NCBI RefSeq assembly: GCF_050313795.1
Contig: NZ_JBNPMC010000006.1
Span: forward strand, 41,026-105,025
Source: CAMBRQ01 sp945870325
Lineage (GTDB): Bacteria; Bacillota; Clostridia; Lachnospirales; Lachnospiraceae
Direction: 5' to 3'
Length of the DNA: 64,000 nt
Positions 7,552-16,404 of this stretch are shown in pieces; positions within the stretch are counted from its first letter, which is position 1, and each line of letters opens with the position of its first letter. The position numbers and the translations under genes are program-made. The notes under the pieces are model-generated. The model had not been told where the DNA came from and did no database searches. It saw only the letters and a program-made list of their open reading frames with translations.

Positions 7552-10105
7552 ATGGCAAAGAAAAAAGTAGAAGGCCGTGAACCGATTCTAAAACTCGGGC
7601 AAATGATCACTGACCGAATCGGGGTAAAAGTGACGGCAGATGATCCGGAATATTGGGGGCTGGCAGGAGTCGTAACGGATGAGATGGCAGAGGTTGCATT
7701 GAAGATGGGTGTTCGTAAGCCTAAGACCCTGGATGAGATGGTAAAACTGACAGGGATGGAACGAGAGTATCTGAAAGATCTGCTGCAGCGAATGGGTGAG
7801 ATCGGAATTATTGAATTCGGATGGGAGAATCCCAGACATGAGAAACAGTATATCCTGCCTATGTTTGTTCCGGGTAGTGCGGAATATCTGAATATGAATA
7901 TGGAGCAGATCAGAGAGCATCCGGAAGTGGCAAAATTCTTTGAGCGTATGACCTTCCTGCCACTTGAAAAGATTACTCCGATGGTACCGCCCGGAGGTGC
8001 CGGTATCGGGATGCATGTAATCCCGGTGGAGAAGGCAATCGAGGCGGAAAATAAATCTATCAGTATTGAGCACATCTCGCATTGGCTGGATAAATACGAC
8101 GGCAAGTATGCAGCAACCCCATGTTCCTGCCGCTATTCTCGCACTGTCCTGGGAGAAGGCTGTGCGGATGACCCGGAGGACTGGTGCATCGGTGTAGGGG
8201 ATATGGCGGACTTCATGGTGGAAGTACAAAAAGGCAGATATATTACAAGAGAAGAAGTTCTTGAGATCTTCCAGAAGGCAGAAGATAATGGATTCGTTCA
8301 TCAGATCACGAATATTGACGGTGAGGATAAGATTATCGGTATTTGTAATTGCAATGTAGAAATCTGTAATGCGCTTCGTACCTCACAGTTATTCAATACA
8401 CCGAACATGTCCCGTTCTGCTTATGTTGCCAGAGTGGAGAAGGAGAACTGTGTGGCGTGTGGGCGCTGCGTAGAATATTGTCCTGCCGGCGCGGTAAAAT
8501 TAGGTCAGAAACTCTGTACCAAAGATGGACCGGTAGAATATCCAAAGCATGAACTGCCGGATAGAGTAAAGTGGGGACCGGAGAAATGGGATGTAGATTA
8601 CCGTGACAATAACCGAATCAACTGTTATGATACCGGAACCGCTCCGTGTAAGACTGCCTGTCCTGCACATATTGCAGTACAGGGATATCGCAGAGCAGGA
8701 TCTAAAAGCAGAGACCAGATATATACCTCCGGTAGTTACTCCTACACTTCGGGGACCATTTCCGCAGAAGATTGCGATTATTGGTGCCGGACCGGCGGGC
8801 TTAAGCTGTGCGTTCTATCTGGCGACCAAAGGATATCATCCAACCGTGTTTGAGAAGAATGATCGTCCGGGGGGTATGCTGGTATATGGCATCCCATCTT
8901 TTAAATTGGAAAAAGATGTGGTGGATGCGGAGATAGAGATTATCCGTGAATTAGGTGTAGAAATTAAGTGCGGCGTGGAAGTCGGAAAAGATATTACGCT
9001 GGAAGAATTGCGATTTCAGGGGTATGAGGCATTCTATCTTGCAATCGGATGTCAGGGAAGTCGAAGTGCCGGAATCCATGGTGAGGATGCAAAAGGTGTT
9101 ATGAGTGCTGTGGAGTTCCTGCATACCGTGGCAGAGGACGATACATATAAGGTGACAGGCAGGTCTGTGATAATCGGAGGCGGCAATGTTGCCATCGATG
9201 TGGCACGTACGGGAAGACGCTGTGGTTCGGAAGAGGTGTCCATGTATTGTCTGGAGTCCAGAGAAGAGATGCCGGCATCTGCGGAAGAGATCATGGAGGC
9301 AGAGGAAGAAAATGTTGTGATCCATTGTGGATGGGGACCGAAAGAGATCCTGACAGAAGATGGCAAGGTGACAGGAATTGTATTAAAGAGATGTCTCTCT
9401 GTTTTTGATGAGGAACATAGATTCAGTCCGAAATATGATGAGAGTGACACCATTACAGTTGCATGTGATCATGTATTCTTAAGTATTGGTCAGAGTATCC
9501 AGTGGGGAGATTTGCTTCAAGGGTCTAAGGTTGAACTGGGAAGAGGAAATGGCGCGAAAGCGGATGCGCTTACTTATCAGACGGCGGAACCGGATATCTT
9601 CGTTGGCGGAGATGTGTACACCGGACCGAAATTCGCAATTGATGCTATTGCGGCAGGAAAGCAGGGAGCAGAATCGATCCATCGCTTCGTACATGAGAAT
9701 GCAAGCCTGACGATCGGACGTAATCGCCGACAGTTTGTGGAACTTGATAAGAAGAATCTTGCGATTAATGTGAACAGTTATGATCATTCTGAGCGTCAAA
9801 CGGTAAATTTAGATCGTACGATTGATTCTAAGTATTCGTTCCGAGATGCGAAGAAGACGTTTACAGAAGAACAAGTGAAGATTGAGACTGCGAGATGCCT
9901 GGGATGTGGTGCGTCTGTGGTAGATGAGAACAAATGTATTGGCTGCGGTTTGTGTACGACAAAGTGCGAATTCGATGCAATCCACCTTCACAGAGAGCAT
10001 CCGGAATGCAGTAAGATGGTGAAGACAGAAGATAAGATGAAAGCAATCCTGCCATACATGCTGAAGCGAGAATTGAAGATTCGGTTCGGTAAGAAGGAGA
10101 AATAG
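7552..10105 (+). pseudogene. Second FeS-flavin oxidoreductase, disrupted by internal deletion
   Basis: This is a paralogue of the first oxidoreductase with the same domain order. The 5' part (7552 to about 8687) holds the winged helix, PCSCR/ICNC cluster block, CVACGRCVEYCP and CKTACPAH. At about 8688 the text jumps from VQGY to the equivalent of IADHDL: AVQGY is followed in another frame by DIAEQDLKAETRYIPP. By comparison with the first copy about 55 codons, or 167 bases if lengths were equal, are lost, including the CGRICNHRCETEC ligands. TATC is shared at both endpoints. The frame shifts, and the upstream reading ends at 8853. The 3' part, with GAGPAG, GGGNVA and CIGCGLCTTKCEFDA, is otherwise intact to 10105. 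The loss looks recent, or could be an assembly error. Confidence 0.8.
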
Positions 10106-10108
10106 CCG

Positions 10109-10459
10109 ATGCATGAACTTGGAATTGTATTTCATATTATTGACAGCCTGACCGAAGTGGGGAAAGAGAACTCCTTAAGTAAGATTTCCAGTGTTACGCT
10201 GGAAATCGGCGAGGTGTCTGCGGTGTTATCGGACTATCTGACAGAGTGCTGGAAATGGGCAGTCGACCGGACGGAGTTACTAAAAGGAGCAGAATTGATC
10301 GTTGAGAAGATTCCCGCAGTTACTTATTGCGAGGATTGTGAGAGGACATACAGCACGGTTGAATATGGAAGGACTTGTCCGTATTGCGGAGGAGGAAATA
10401 CGTATCTGATTCAGGGGAATGAGACAAATATTAAGGAGATAGAAGCCTGCGAAACCTAA
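10109..10459 (+). CDS. hypA: HypA nickel metallochaperone, copy 2
   Basis: A 116-residue HypA paralogue starting MHELGIVFH, with the zinc-site pairs CEDC and CPYC near residues 74-95. It starts four bases after the stop of the broken oxidoreductase, so it depended on translational coupling. The order oxidoreductase-hypA occurs twice around a single hypB, indicating an ancient tandem duplication. The two HypA copies are clearly diverged, so they could serve different clients. Translation of this copy may now be reduced by the upstream frameshift. Confidence 0.88.
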   Translation: MHELGIVFHIIDSLTEVGKENSLSKISSVTLEIGEVSAVLSDYLTECWKWAVDRTELLKGAELIVEKIPAVTYCEDCERTYSTVEYGRTCPYCGGGNTYLIQGNETNIKEIEACET

Positions 10460-10492
10460 ACGATTCTATCTTTTTGCACATGGTTTATTATT

Positions 10493-10519
10493 GAGGAGGA
10501 TCTTTGAATCCTCCTTTTT
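10493..10519 (+). terminator. Terminator of the oxidoreductase/hyp operon
   Basis: GAGGAGGAT and ATCCTCC arms around a CTTTGA loop are followed by TTTTT. It lies 34 bases after the second hypA. Confidence 0.8.
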
Positions 10520-10605
10520 CTATGCATAAAAGGCATGAAAAACCATTCAACCTAAGTATTAGACATATATGATACATTGGGAATATAATATCAACAGAAA
10601 GAAAA

Positions 10606-10830
10606 AATCCATATGGACAGTTCTTCGTAGGAGAAAGTTATCTGAAGATGCTGACGACAGAAGGAGTTGGTGTAAGAAACGTAACGTTCGAACCAGGCTG
10701 CCGTAACAAGTGGCACATCCACCATGCAAAATCAGGCAGCGGACAGATCCTTCTGGTAACCGGTGGAAGAGGCTGGTATCAGGAATGGTGCGAATCGGTG
10801 TCTGATGAGGACTATGGGAAATTGTTGTAA
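10606..10830 (+). pseudogene. Truncated cupin gene copy
   Basis: Relative to the intact gene at 14518, a 101-base segment carrying the ribosome site, start and first codons is missing. Its endpoints are the direct repeat AATCCAT, retained once at 10606-10612. A second, in-frame 141-base (47-codon) deletion has GGAATGG at both ends, retained once at 10782-10788, and removes the second cupin motif. What remains encodes only the first metal-binding motif region (HIHHAKSG) and the last codons. An internal ATG at 10648 could start a 60-codon peptide, but no proper ribosome site is present. Confidence 0.85.
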
Positions 10831-10886
10831 ACTATTGGCGTATTATGGAATAAAATGAAGAATTAAAATCGAACGTCTAATGAACA

Positions 10887-10919
10887 GAAGCAGGTGAACC
10901 GTATGTTTACCTGCTTTTC
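10887..10919 (+). terminator. Terminator after the truncated cupin copy
   Basis: AAGCAGGT and ACCTGCTT arms are followed by TTCT. The identical hairpin follows the intact cupin gene at 15002. Confidence 0.65.
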
Positions 10920-10920
10920 T

Positions 10921-11143
10921 ACACTTAAATGAAAAACTAAATTTTACTCATGCAAAACGGGCATCTGAAAATAGTGTGCGAGACTAAATTACACATGTCT
11001 TATGTGTAAGGCTAAATTCTGGTGCAGTGAAATCTGCCTGTACTTAAACTATTTTATTTCAAGAGGTTTGGACTAAGCATAACATCGTCAGGGGCAATTA
11101 CCTTTAACCCTAATGTTTTATGCAGCTTATTGTCCAGGAGCAA
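10921..11143. other. Intergenic region without a recognisable gene
   Basis: No supported gene is visible. A perfect 8-bp hairpin TTACACAT/ATGTGTAA lies at 10989-11009, and CTAAATT occurs three times between 10935 and 11020. The rest is plain AT-rich sequence leading to the MarR promoter. Confidence 0.5.
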
Positions 11144-11183
11144 AAATAGTGGCGAACGCTACTATTTTGTGCTATACTATAAT
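11144..11183 (+). promoter_or_regulatory. MarR promoter and probable operator
   Basis: An inverted repeat AAATAGTGGCG-aa-CGCTACTATTT (11144-11167, one mismatch) is followed at once by the -10 candidates TATACT (11173) and TATAAT (11178). The dyad covers the -35 region, the usual position for autorepression by a MarR protein. Confidence 0.6.
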
Positions 11184-11207
11184 GCGGAAAATGGAGGTGA
11201 AAATTAC

Positions 11208-11660
11208 ATGAATAATATTTTTCCAAATATCGGACGCTGCATCTCTATTCTGGACCGTCTGATGAAGATGTATTATGATCACGGATTGGCGGATTTTGAA
11301 ATCGGCTGGGGACAGCAATTTTATGTGGAATATATCTACGACCACCCGGGGACATCTGCGCAGGAAATGGTAGAGTATATACGGGTTGATAAGGCAACAT
11401 TGACTAAGATTATTAAAAAACTGGTAGAAATCGGATATGTGGAAACAGCCAGTGATGAAAAGGACAGGCGCATCAGGCATTTGTATCTTACGGAGAAAGG
11501 TATTCCGGCAGTAAATCGTATCAAAGAAATACACAGTGATTTCTACAATACATTGTGTTCCGGTATTTCATCAAAGGATATACAGTTGACGGAACGCACG
11601 ATGGAACAGATGATGGAAAACATCAATCAAAAGGTATGGCACAGAATGGAGGAATCGTAA
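11208..11660 (+). CDS. MarR-family transcriptional regulator
   Basis: A 150-residue winged-helix regulator starting MNNIFPNIGRCIS after a GGAGGTG site; the longer open frame upstream lacks a site and overlaps the promoter. The central HTH (SAQEMVEYIRVDKATLTKII) and wing (ASDEKDRRIRHLYLTEKG) are typical. It heads an operon with a zinc dehydrogenase and an MFS transporter, so it probably controls them in response to a small, perhaps toxic or aromatic, compound. Inducer unknown. Confidence 0.88.
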   Translation: MNNIFPNIGRCISILDRLMKMYYDHGLADFEIGWGQQFYVEYIYDHPGTSAQEMVEYIRVDKATLTKIIKKLVEIGYVETASDEKDRRIRHLYLTEKGIPAVNRIKEIHSDFYNTLCSGISSKDIQLTERTMEQMMENINQKVWHRMEES

Positions 11661-11697
11661 TATTGGGAGTAAAGAATAAAAATCAGGAGGTATGCAG

Positions 11698-12708
11698 ATG
11701 AAAGTGACAATTTATTTAGGACAGGAAAATGTAGAAGTTCGGGAATTACCAGATCCCGTTTGCGGCGATAATGATGTGATTATTCAAAACATTTATTCCA
11801 GTATCTGTGGAACTGATGTGGCAGTTTATGTGAAAGGTCCGAACACAGGTCATCGAATCAAGGTGGGAGGTGAGTTTGGACATGAAACCGTTTCCCGTGT
11901 CGTGGAAGTAGGTAAGAATGTAACCGGATTTAAGGTGGGAGAGCGTGTTTATCCATACCCCCGCAATGCGAAAAATGATACGAAACGTGCAGGTACGATT
12001 GGCGGATTTTCAGAGTATATTCTTGTGCCGGAAGCCAGGCGTGACCATTCTCTTTATGCCGTCCCGGAGGAAATATCAGATCGGCTGGCATGTTTGATTG
12101 AACCTTTTACAGTAGGATGCCGCGCTGCCCGCCGTGGACAGCCGCAAAAGGGAGAGAGTGCCGTAGTGTTTGGCTGCGGAACGATTGGCATTGCTGCCGC
12201 TGTTGCTTTGAAATATTTCGGAATGGATAAGGTTATGCTTTGTGATGTATCGGATTTCCGCTTGGGGATTGCAGAGGAGTTGGGATTTGCTGTTTGCAAC
12301 ACGGGAAAAGAGGATTTTGTGGAAAGGGCAGCGGAATACTTTGGAACTGCCCCTTCTCTGACCGGCATGGTACCAAATATTGATTGCTGGATTGATGCTG
12401 CAGGTGCGGAAAACATTCTGGATTCTTTCATGCAGCATGGAAAGATCATTAGTCGTTTCGTAGCAGTGGCTGTGAACAATAAACCACGCCAGCTTGATCT
12501 TCTGCATATGACTTATGCACAAAAAAGCATTATTGGATCTGGCGGTTATTTCCCAGAAGATGTGCGGGATGTTATGGCAATCATGGCAAGTGGAAAATGG
12601 AATCTGGAATCTATTATTACACAGGAATTTCCGTTGGAGCAGATCTCCGAGGCGATTCAGACTGCGGCAGATCCGGATAGGGCTTTTAACGTGACGATTA
12701 AGTTTTAG
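11698..12708 (+). CDS. Zinc-dependent alcohol/polyol dehydrogenase
   Basis: A 336-residue medium-chain dehydrogenase. The catalytic zinc ligands appear as C37 (SICGTD) and H62-E63 (GEFGHE). The NAD(P)-binding Rossmann motif is VVFGCGTIG, near residue 160. The usual four-cysteine structural zinc loop is absent, as in several sorbitol- and threonine-dehydrogenase-like members. I take the ATG at 11698, not 11692, because the AGGAGG site is seven bases from it. It lies in the MarR-MFS cassette, so oxidation or reduction of the compound sensed or exported by its neighbours is likely, but the substrate cannot be read from sequence. Confidence 0.85.
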   Translation: MKVTIYLGQENVEVRELPDPVCGDNDVIIQNIYSSICGTDVAVYVKGPNTGHRIKVGGEFGHETVSRVVEVGKNVTGFKVGERVYPYPRNAKNDTKRAGTIGGFSEYILVPEARRDHSLYAVPEEISDRLACLIEPFTVGCRAARRGQPQKGESAVVFGCGTIGIAAAVALKYFGMDKVMLCDVSDFRLGIAEELGFAVCNTGKEDFVERAAEYFGTAPSLTGMVPNIDCWIDAAGAENILDSFMQHGKIISRFVAVAVNNKPRQLDLLHMTYAQKSIIGSGGYFPEDVRDVMAIMASGKWNLESIITQEFPLEQISEAIQTAADPDRAFNVTIKF

Positions 12709-12745
12709 ATTGCCAAAAAGTATGATACAGATTGGAGGAATAAAC

Positions 12746-14116
12746 TTGGAAAACAATACAATCTCGCCAAAGCAGCGAACGGGTATTTTTCTTACTTTGA
12801 TTGTTGGAACTTTTGTTACAGCGATGTCTACTACGGTTACGGCAAATATGATTCCGAACTTTACGGAATATTTTGGGGTGTCTGCCAATCTCGCTCAATG
12901 GCTGACAAGCGGTGCAACATTAATATCAGGAATTATTATTCCTGTTACGGCATTTCTGCTTAAGAAGGTGCCGAACAAGATTTATTTTTTTGCGACAATG
13001 TTAGCATATACGTTGGGTTCTCTATTTGCATTTTTGGCGCAGGCTTTCCCGGTATTGCTTGTCAGTCGTTTGGTTCAGGCAGTTGGATGCGGCATGATGA
13101 TTCCTTTCGGGCAGATTATGCTTTTGAATCTCTATCCAGCTGAGAAGCACGGAAGGGTTATGGCGGCATTTTCCATGGCGTCTATGGTATCTACTGTGGT
13201 AGGTCCGACTTATGCGGGGCTGATGCTGGAAGCAGTCGGGTGGCGCGGTGTGTTTGCGTCCTTGTTTGTGTTTGGACTTGTGCTCATTGTTGTTGGAAGT
13301 ATCTTTATGAAAAATATCATCCCGCGGACAGATGCCGAATTAAATGTAGGTTATGTTCTTCTTTCGGCTGTCGGCTTTACCACTCTGCTAATTGGTGTCA
13401 GCAACATGGGAAGCGGTTCAGTTCTGAAACTAACAAGTGGCGGACTGATGTTGATAGGTGTTATTTCCCTTGCTATATTTTCGAGGCTTCAGCTTACCTC
13501 AAAAAAGCCGATGTTGAATCTGCGAGTATTTAAAAAAGCTTCTTTTCTGATTGCAGTTGTAATCAGCATTTGTCTGTATTTGATTGCCATGGGAACGGGA
13601 GTGATTCTGCCGATTTTTACAAAATCTATCTGTGGCTTCTCTGATTCGGCTTATGGATATGCAACGCTTGTTGGATCAATTCTGGCCGTATTTACGACGC
13701 TGTATGCAGGCAGAATCTATGATAAAATGGGGATTAAGCCTATGTTTTTCGCTGGTATTATTCTATTTGCAGTATACTCTGTCATGGGAATCTGCTTCTC
13801 GGAAAATACAGGAATTATATACATTGCAGTAACCTTTGCACTTCAGACGATTGCGATGTCTGTGTTGAATTCCCCTGCTACGACTATGGCGCTTAGCAAA
13901 CTTACCGGAAATATCCGTATAGACGGAAGCGCGGTTTTCAACACGATACGTCAGATTTCCAGTTCATTGGCATCTACGCTTTCGGTATTGATTTATACAT
14001 TGGCAGGAAGTGATATCAATGCGATTCATATTGTATATGTATATTATGGAATCGTAACGGTTGCTATTATTGTATCTGTCTTGTTGTATCTGAAGGCGGT
14101 ATCGAAGTTGGAATAG
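12746..14116 (+). CDS. MFS drug transporter, DHA2-like
   Basis: A multi-pass permease of 456 residues with a TTG start at 12746, chosen because GGAGG lies seven bases upstream. The upstream in-frame ATG at 12710 overlaps the end of the dehydrogenase and has no site. The first loop QWLTSGATLISGIIIPVTAF is the DHA2-family motif, and the segment GRVMAAFSMASMVSTVVGP matches motif C. These proteins are proton-driven multidrug exporters. It closes the MarR cassette and is followed by a terminator. Confidence 0.87.
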   Translation: MENNTISPKQRTGIFLTLIVGTFVTAMSTTVTANMIPNFTEYFGVSANLAQWLTSGATLISGIIIPVTAFLLKKVPNKIYFFATMLAYTLGSLFAFLAQAFPVLLVSRLVQAVGCGMMIPFGQIMLLNLYPAEKHGRVMAAFSMASMVSTVVGPTYAGLMLEAVGWRGVFASLFVFGLVLIVVGSIFMKNIIPRTDAELNVGYVLLSAVGFTTLLIGVSNMGSGSVLKLTSGGLMLIGVISLAIFSRLQLTSKKPMLNLRVFKKASFLIAVVISICLYLIAMGTGVILPIFTKSICGFSDSAYGYATLVGSILAVFTTLYAGRIYDKMGIKPMFFAGIILFAVYSVMGICFSENTGIIYIAVTFALQTIAMSVLNSPATTMALSKLTGNIRIDGSAVFNTIRQISSSLASTLSVLIYTLAGSDINAIHIVYVYYGIVTVAIIVSVLLYLKAVSKLE

Positions 14117-14134
14117 TTGTATTAGCCTACGGCT

Positions 14135-14167
14135 AAGTGCATTTGTCTCACGGCAGGTGCGCTTTTT
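14135..14167 (+). terminator. Terminator of the MarR cassette
   Basis: AAGTGCA pairs with TGCGCTT (one G-U) and is followed by TTTTTG. It lies 19 bases after the MFS stop. Confidence 0.6.
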
Positions 14168-14203
14168 GTTGCCATAGCATCCGGAGGGAACTGTCAGTGG
14201 CAT
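14166..14203 (+). repeat. Dispersed palindromic repeat, copy 2
   Basis: TTGTTGCCATAGCATCCGGA then GGGAACTGTCAGTGGCA matches the copies at 815 and 36633. It sits just after the MFS terminator. Between it and the cupin leader (14204-14388) I see no gene, only an ACTCCC/GGGAGAGT hairpin at 14366-14383. Confidence 0.6.
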
Positions 14204-14517
14204 CGAGAATATGCAAATTAATAAAACTCAAACAAAAGTCAAACATTGTGTAAATAATCATGCGATATTCTTCAAGAACTTATGTTGAGCCTTCACTTTT
14301 CGACAGATTAAATCGATACGTAGTTGTGTACAAAGCAAGTGTTTTTCCTAATATTCAATTGTCAAACTCCCGTGTGGGAGAGTCTTCATTTTCTATGCGT
14401 AAAAGGCATGAAGAACCATTCAACCTAAGTATTAGACATATATGATATATTAGGAATATAATATCAACAGAAAGAAAAAAATCCATTATACACTATATTT
14501 TCAGGAGGTATCAGATT

Positions 14518-14946
14518 ATGAGTATAGAACAGATAAAACAGGATTTGGGCGGTGGCGCCGTATTTGACATGGGCGAGGTTAATCCATATGGACAGTTCTT
14601 CGTAGGAGAAAGTTATCTGAAGATGCTGACGACAGAAGGAGTTGGTGTAGGAAACGTAACGTTCGAACCAGGCTGCCGTAACAACTGGCACGTCCATCAT
14701 GCTAAATCAGGCGGCGGACAGATCCTTCTGGTAACCGGTGGAAGAGGCTGGTATCAGGAATGGGGCAAACCGGCGCAGGAATTGCACGCAGGTGATGTCG
14801 TAAATATCCCATCAGGTGTGAAACATTGGCACGGCGCAGCAGGAGACAGTTGGTTCCAGCATCTTGCAATTGAGGTTCCGGGGGAAGAGACGAAAACGGA
14901 ATGGTGCGAATCTGTGTCTGATGAGGACTATGGGAAATTGTTGTAA
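14518..14946 (+). CDS. Cupin-domain protein
   Basis: A 142-residue single-domain cupin. The first cupin motif is seen as HVHHAKSGGGQILLVTGGRG, near residues 60-80. The second is DVVNIPSGVKHWHGA, near residues 98-112, with histidines suited to metal binding. The start follows a strong AGGAGG site. Proteins of this size and pattern are often annotated as carboxymuconolactone-decarboxylase-associated or quercetin-dioxygenase-like, but no enzymatic activity can be claimed here. It is transcribed alone and ends in its own terminator. A truncated duplicate lies 3.9 kb upstream. Confidence 0.85.
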   Translation: MSIEQIKQDLGGGAVFDMGEVNPYGQFFVGESYLKMLTTEGVGVGNVTFEPGCRNNWHVHHAKSGGGQILLVTGGRGWYQEWGKPAQELHAGDVVNIPSGVKHWHGAAGDSWFQHLAIEVPGEETKTEWCESVSDEDYGKLL

Positions 14947-15001
14947 ACTATTGGCATATTATGAAAAAAATGAAGAATTAAGATCGAACGTCTAATGAAC
15001 A

Positions 15002-15034
15002 GAAGCAGGTGAACCGTATGTTTACCTGCTTTTC
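15002..15034 (+). terminator. Terminator of the cupin gene
   Basis: AAGCAGGT/ACCTGCTT hairpin followed by TTTCT, identical to that at 10887. Confidence 0.65.
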
Positions 15035-15066
15035 TGCATATACGAAAGTAGTATAAAAACCCCCCC

Positions 15067-15095
15067 TTGAAAAAGAACGTATGTTCTGATAAAAT
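15067..15095 (+). promoter_or_regulatory. SOS promoter with LexA box
   Basis: TTGAAA (15067-15072) and TAAAAT (15090-15095) are 17 bases apart. The spacer contains the palindrome AGAACGTATGTTCT (15074-15087), matching the Gram-positive LexA box pattern GAAC-N4-GTTC. This placement predicts LexA repression of the polymerase gene. Confidence 0.8.
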
Positions 15096-15138
15096 ATTTA
15101 TATAGAAAGTTATAAGTTTGAATAGAAGGTGAGACCAA

Positions 15139-16404
15139 GTGGAGAATCGTACCTATATATGTATAGATTTAAAGTCATTCTACGCATCTGTAGAATGTGT
15201 GGAACGCAGAATGAATCCTATGACAACGAATCTTGTAGTTGCAGATCCGGAGCGTACAGAGAAGACAATCTGCCTTGCGGTATCACCTGCCATGAAAGCA
15301 AAAGGAGTTCCAGGCAGATGCCGGGTATTCCAGATTCCGAAGAATATGGAATATATTATGGCGCCGCCGAGAATGCAGTTATATATTGATTATTCAGCGA
15401 ATATCTATGCTATTTATTTAAAATACATTGCAAAAGAAGATATCCATGTTTATTCGATTGACGAGGTGTTCATGGATGTGACGGATTATCTTGCCATGTA
15501 TCAGATGACGGCAAAGGAATTAAGTATAAGAATTATGGAGGATGTCCTGCAATCGACTGGCATTACGGCAACCTGCGGAATCGGGACGAATCTGTATCTT
15601 GCCAAGATAGCCCTGGATATCACTGCCAAGCATGTGGAGGATCATATTGGTATACTGGATGAAGAGACCTACAGGAAAAGTCTGTGGAATCACAAGCCTC
15701 TTACGGATTTTTGGAGAATAGGAGCAGGTATCGCCAGGCGGTTAGAGCAAGTAGGAATCCATACAATGGGTGAAATCGCCCAGGCGGAGGAAGCACTTTT
15801 ATATAAATTATTCGGAATTGATGCAGAACTTTTGATTGATCATGCCTGGGGAAGAGAGACTACGACGATGGCAGATATTAAAGCATATAAGCCAAAGGAG
15901 AATTCTATCTCCAGTGGTCAGGTATTAGGGTGTGATTATTCATATGAGAAAGGAAGATTAGTTGTGAAAGAGATGGTGGATCTGCTTTGTCTGGAGTTGG
16001 TTGATAAGGGGCTGGTTACGGATTCCATTACACTTTATGTTGGGTATTCCAATCGGATTGATAAGAAGCCGGTGCATGGAACGGCGACAATGTCGGTTAC
16101 AACAAGTTCGGCGAAGAGGATTATCTCGTATGCAATGGAATTATATGAACGAATTGTAGACAGGTATGCGCCAATCCACCGGGTGAATCTGTCATTTAAT
16201 CATGTAATGGATGAGAGGTATCAACAGTATGATCTGTTTACAGATCCGGCAGAGATGGAGCGGGAGCACCGGATGCAGAAAGCCATGCTGGATATCAAAG
16301 AGAAGTTTGGGAAAAATGCAATCCTTAAGGGAATGAATCTGCAGGAGGGCGCAACAACGGTGGAGAGAAATCGTCAGATTGGAGGACATAAAAGTGGTGT
16401 ATAA
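15139..16404 (+). CDS. Y-family translesion DNA polymerase (UmuC-like)
   Basis: A 421-residue error-prone polymerase. The GTG start at 15139 gives MENRTYICIDLKSFYASVEC, where ICIDLKSFYASVE is the first metal-binding palm motif. YSIDEVFMD near residues 110-118 is the catalytic S-I-D-E block. A helix-hairpin-helix (GAGIARRLEQVGI) and a little-finger domain follow. It copies damaged DNA. The LexA box upstream and the overlapping YolD gene fit the Gram-positive UmuC/YolD damage-response arrangement. GTG is preferred because AAGGTGAG lies just upstream and no ATG fits. Confidence 0.9.
   Translation: MENRTYICIDLKSFYASVECVERRMNPMTTNLVVADPERTEKTICLAVSPAMKAKGVPGRCRVFQIPKNMEYIMAPPRMQLYIDYSANIYAIYLKYIAKEDIHVYSIDEVFMDVTDYLAMYQMTAKELSIRIMEDVLQSTGITATCGIGTNLYLAKIALDITAKHVEDHIGILDEETYRKSLWNHKPLTDFWRIGAGIARRLEQVGIHTMGEIAQAEEALLYKLFGIDAELLIDHAWGRETTTMADIKAYKPKENSISSGQVLGCDYSYEKGRLVVKEMVDLLCLELVDKGLVTDSITLYVGYSNRIDKKPVHGTATMSVTTSSAKRIISYAMELYERIVDRYAPIHRVNLSFNHVMDERYQQYDLFTDPAEMEREHRMQKAMLDIKEKFGKNAILKGMNLQEGATTVERNRQIGGHKSGV

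Larger units (their letters stand above)
10516..10920 (+). repeat. Decayed copy of the cupin region (direct repeat A)
   Basis: From TTTTCTATGC to the final TTTTCT this stretch is a near-identical but shorter copy of 14389-15035. The similarity covers the leader, the cupin coding parts and the downstream terminator. Two internal segments are missing. Copies A and B flank the MarR / dehydrogenase / MFS genes in direct orientation. Confidence 0.85.
14389..15035 (+). repeat. Full-length copy of the cupin region (direct repeat B)
   Basis: This is the intact counterpart of 10516-10920, about 3.9 kb downstream and in the same orientation. It includes leader, gene and terminator. Confidence 0.85.

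Noticed and set aside
6978..8105. Long minus-strand frame of about 375 codons
   Set aside because: It is the shadow of hypB and the second oxidoreductase, with Ser/Cys-rich low-quality composition and no start signals.
3790..10459. Hydrogenase gene cluster
   Set aside because: Only hypA and hypB are present; there is no large or small hydrogenase subunit and no other maturation gene, so the operon cannot be called a hydrogenase locus.
10516..15035. Composite transposon bounded by insertion sequences
   Set aside because: The flanking direct repeats are cupin gene copies without transposase or terminal inverted repeats.
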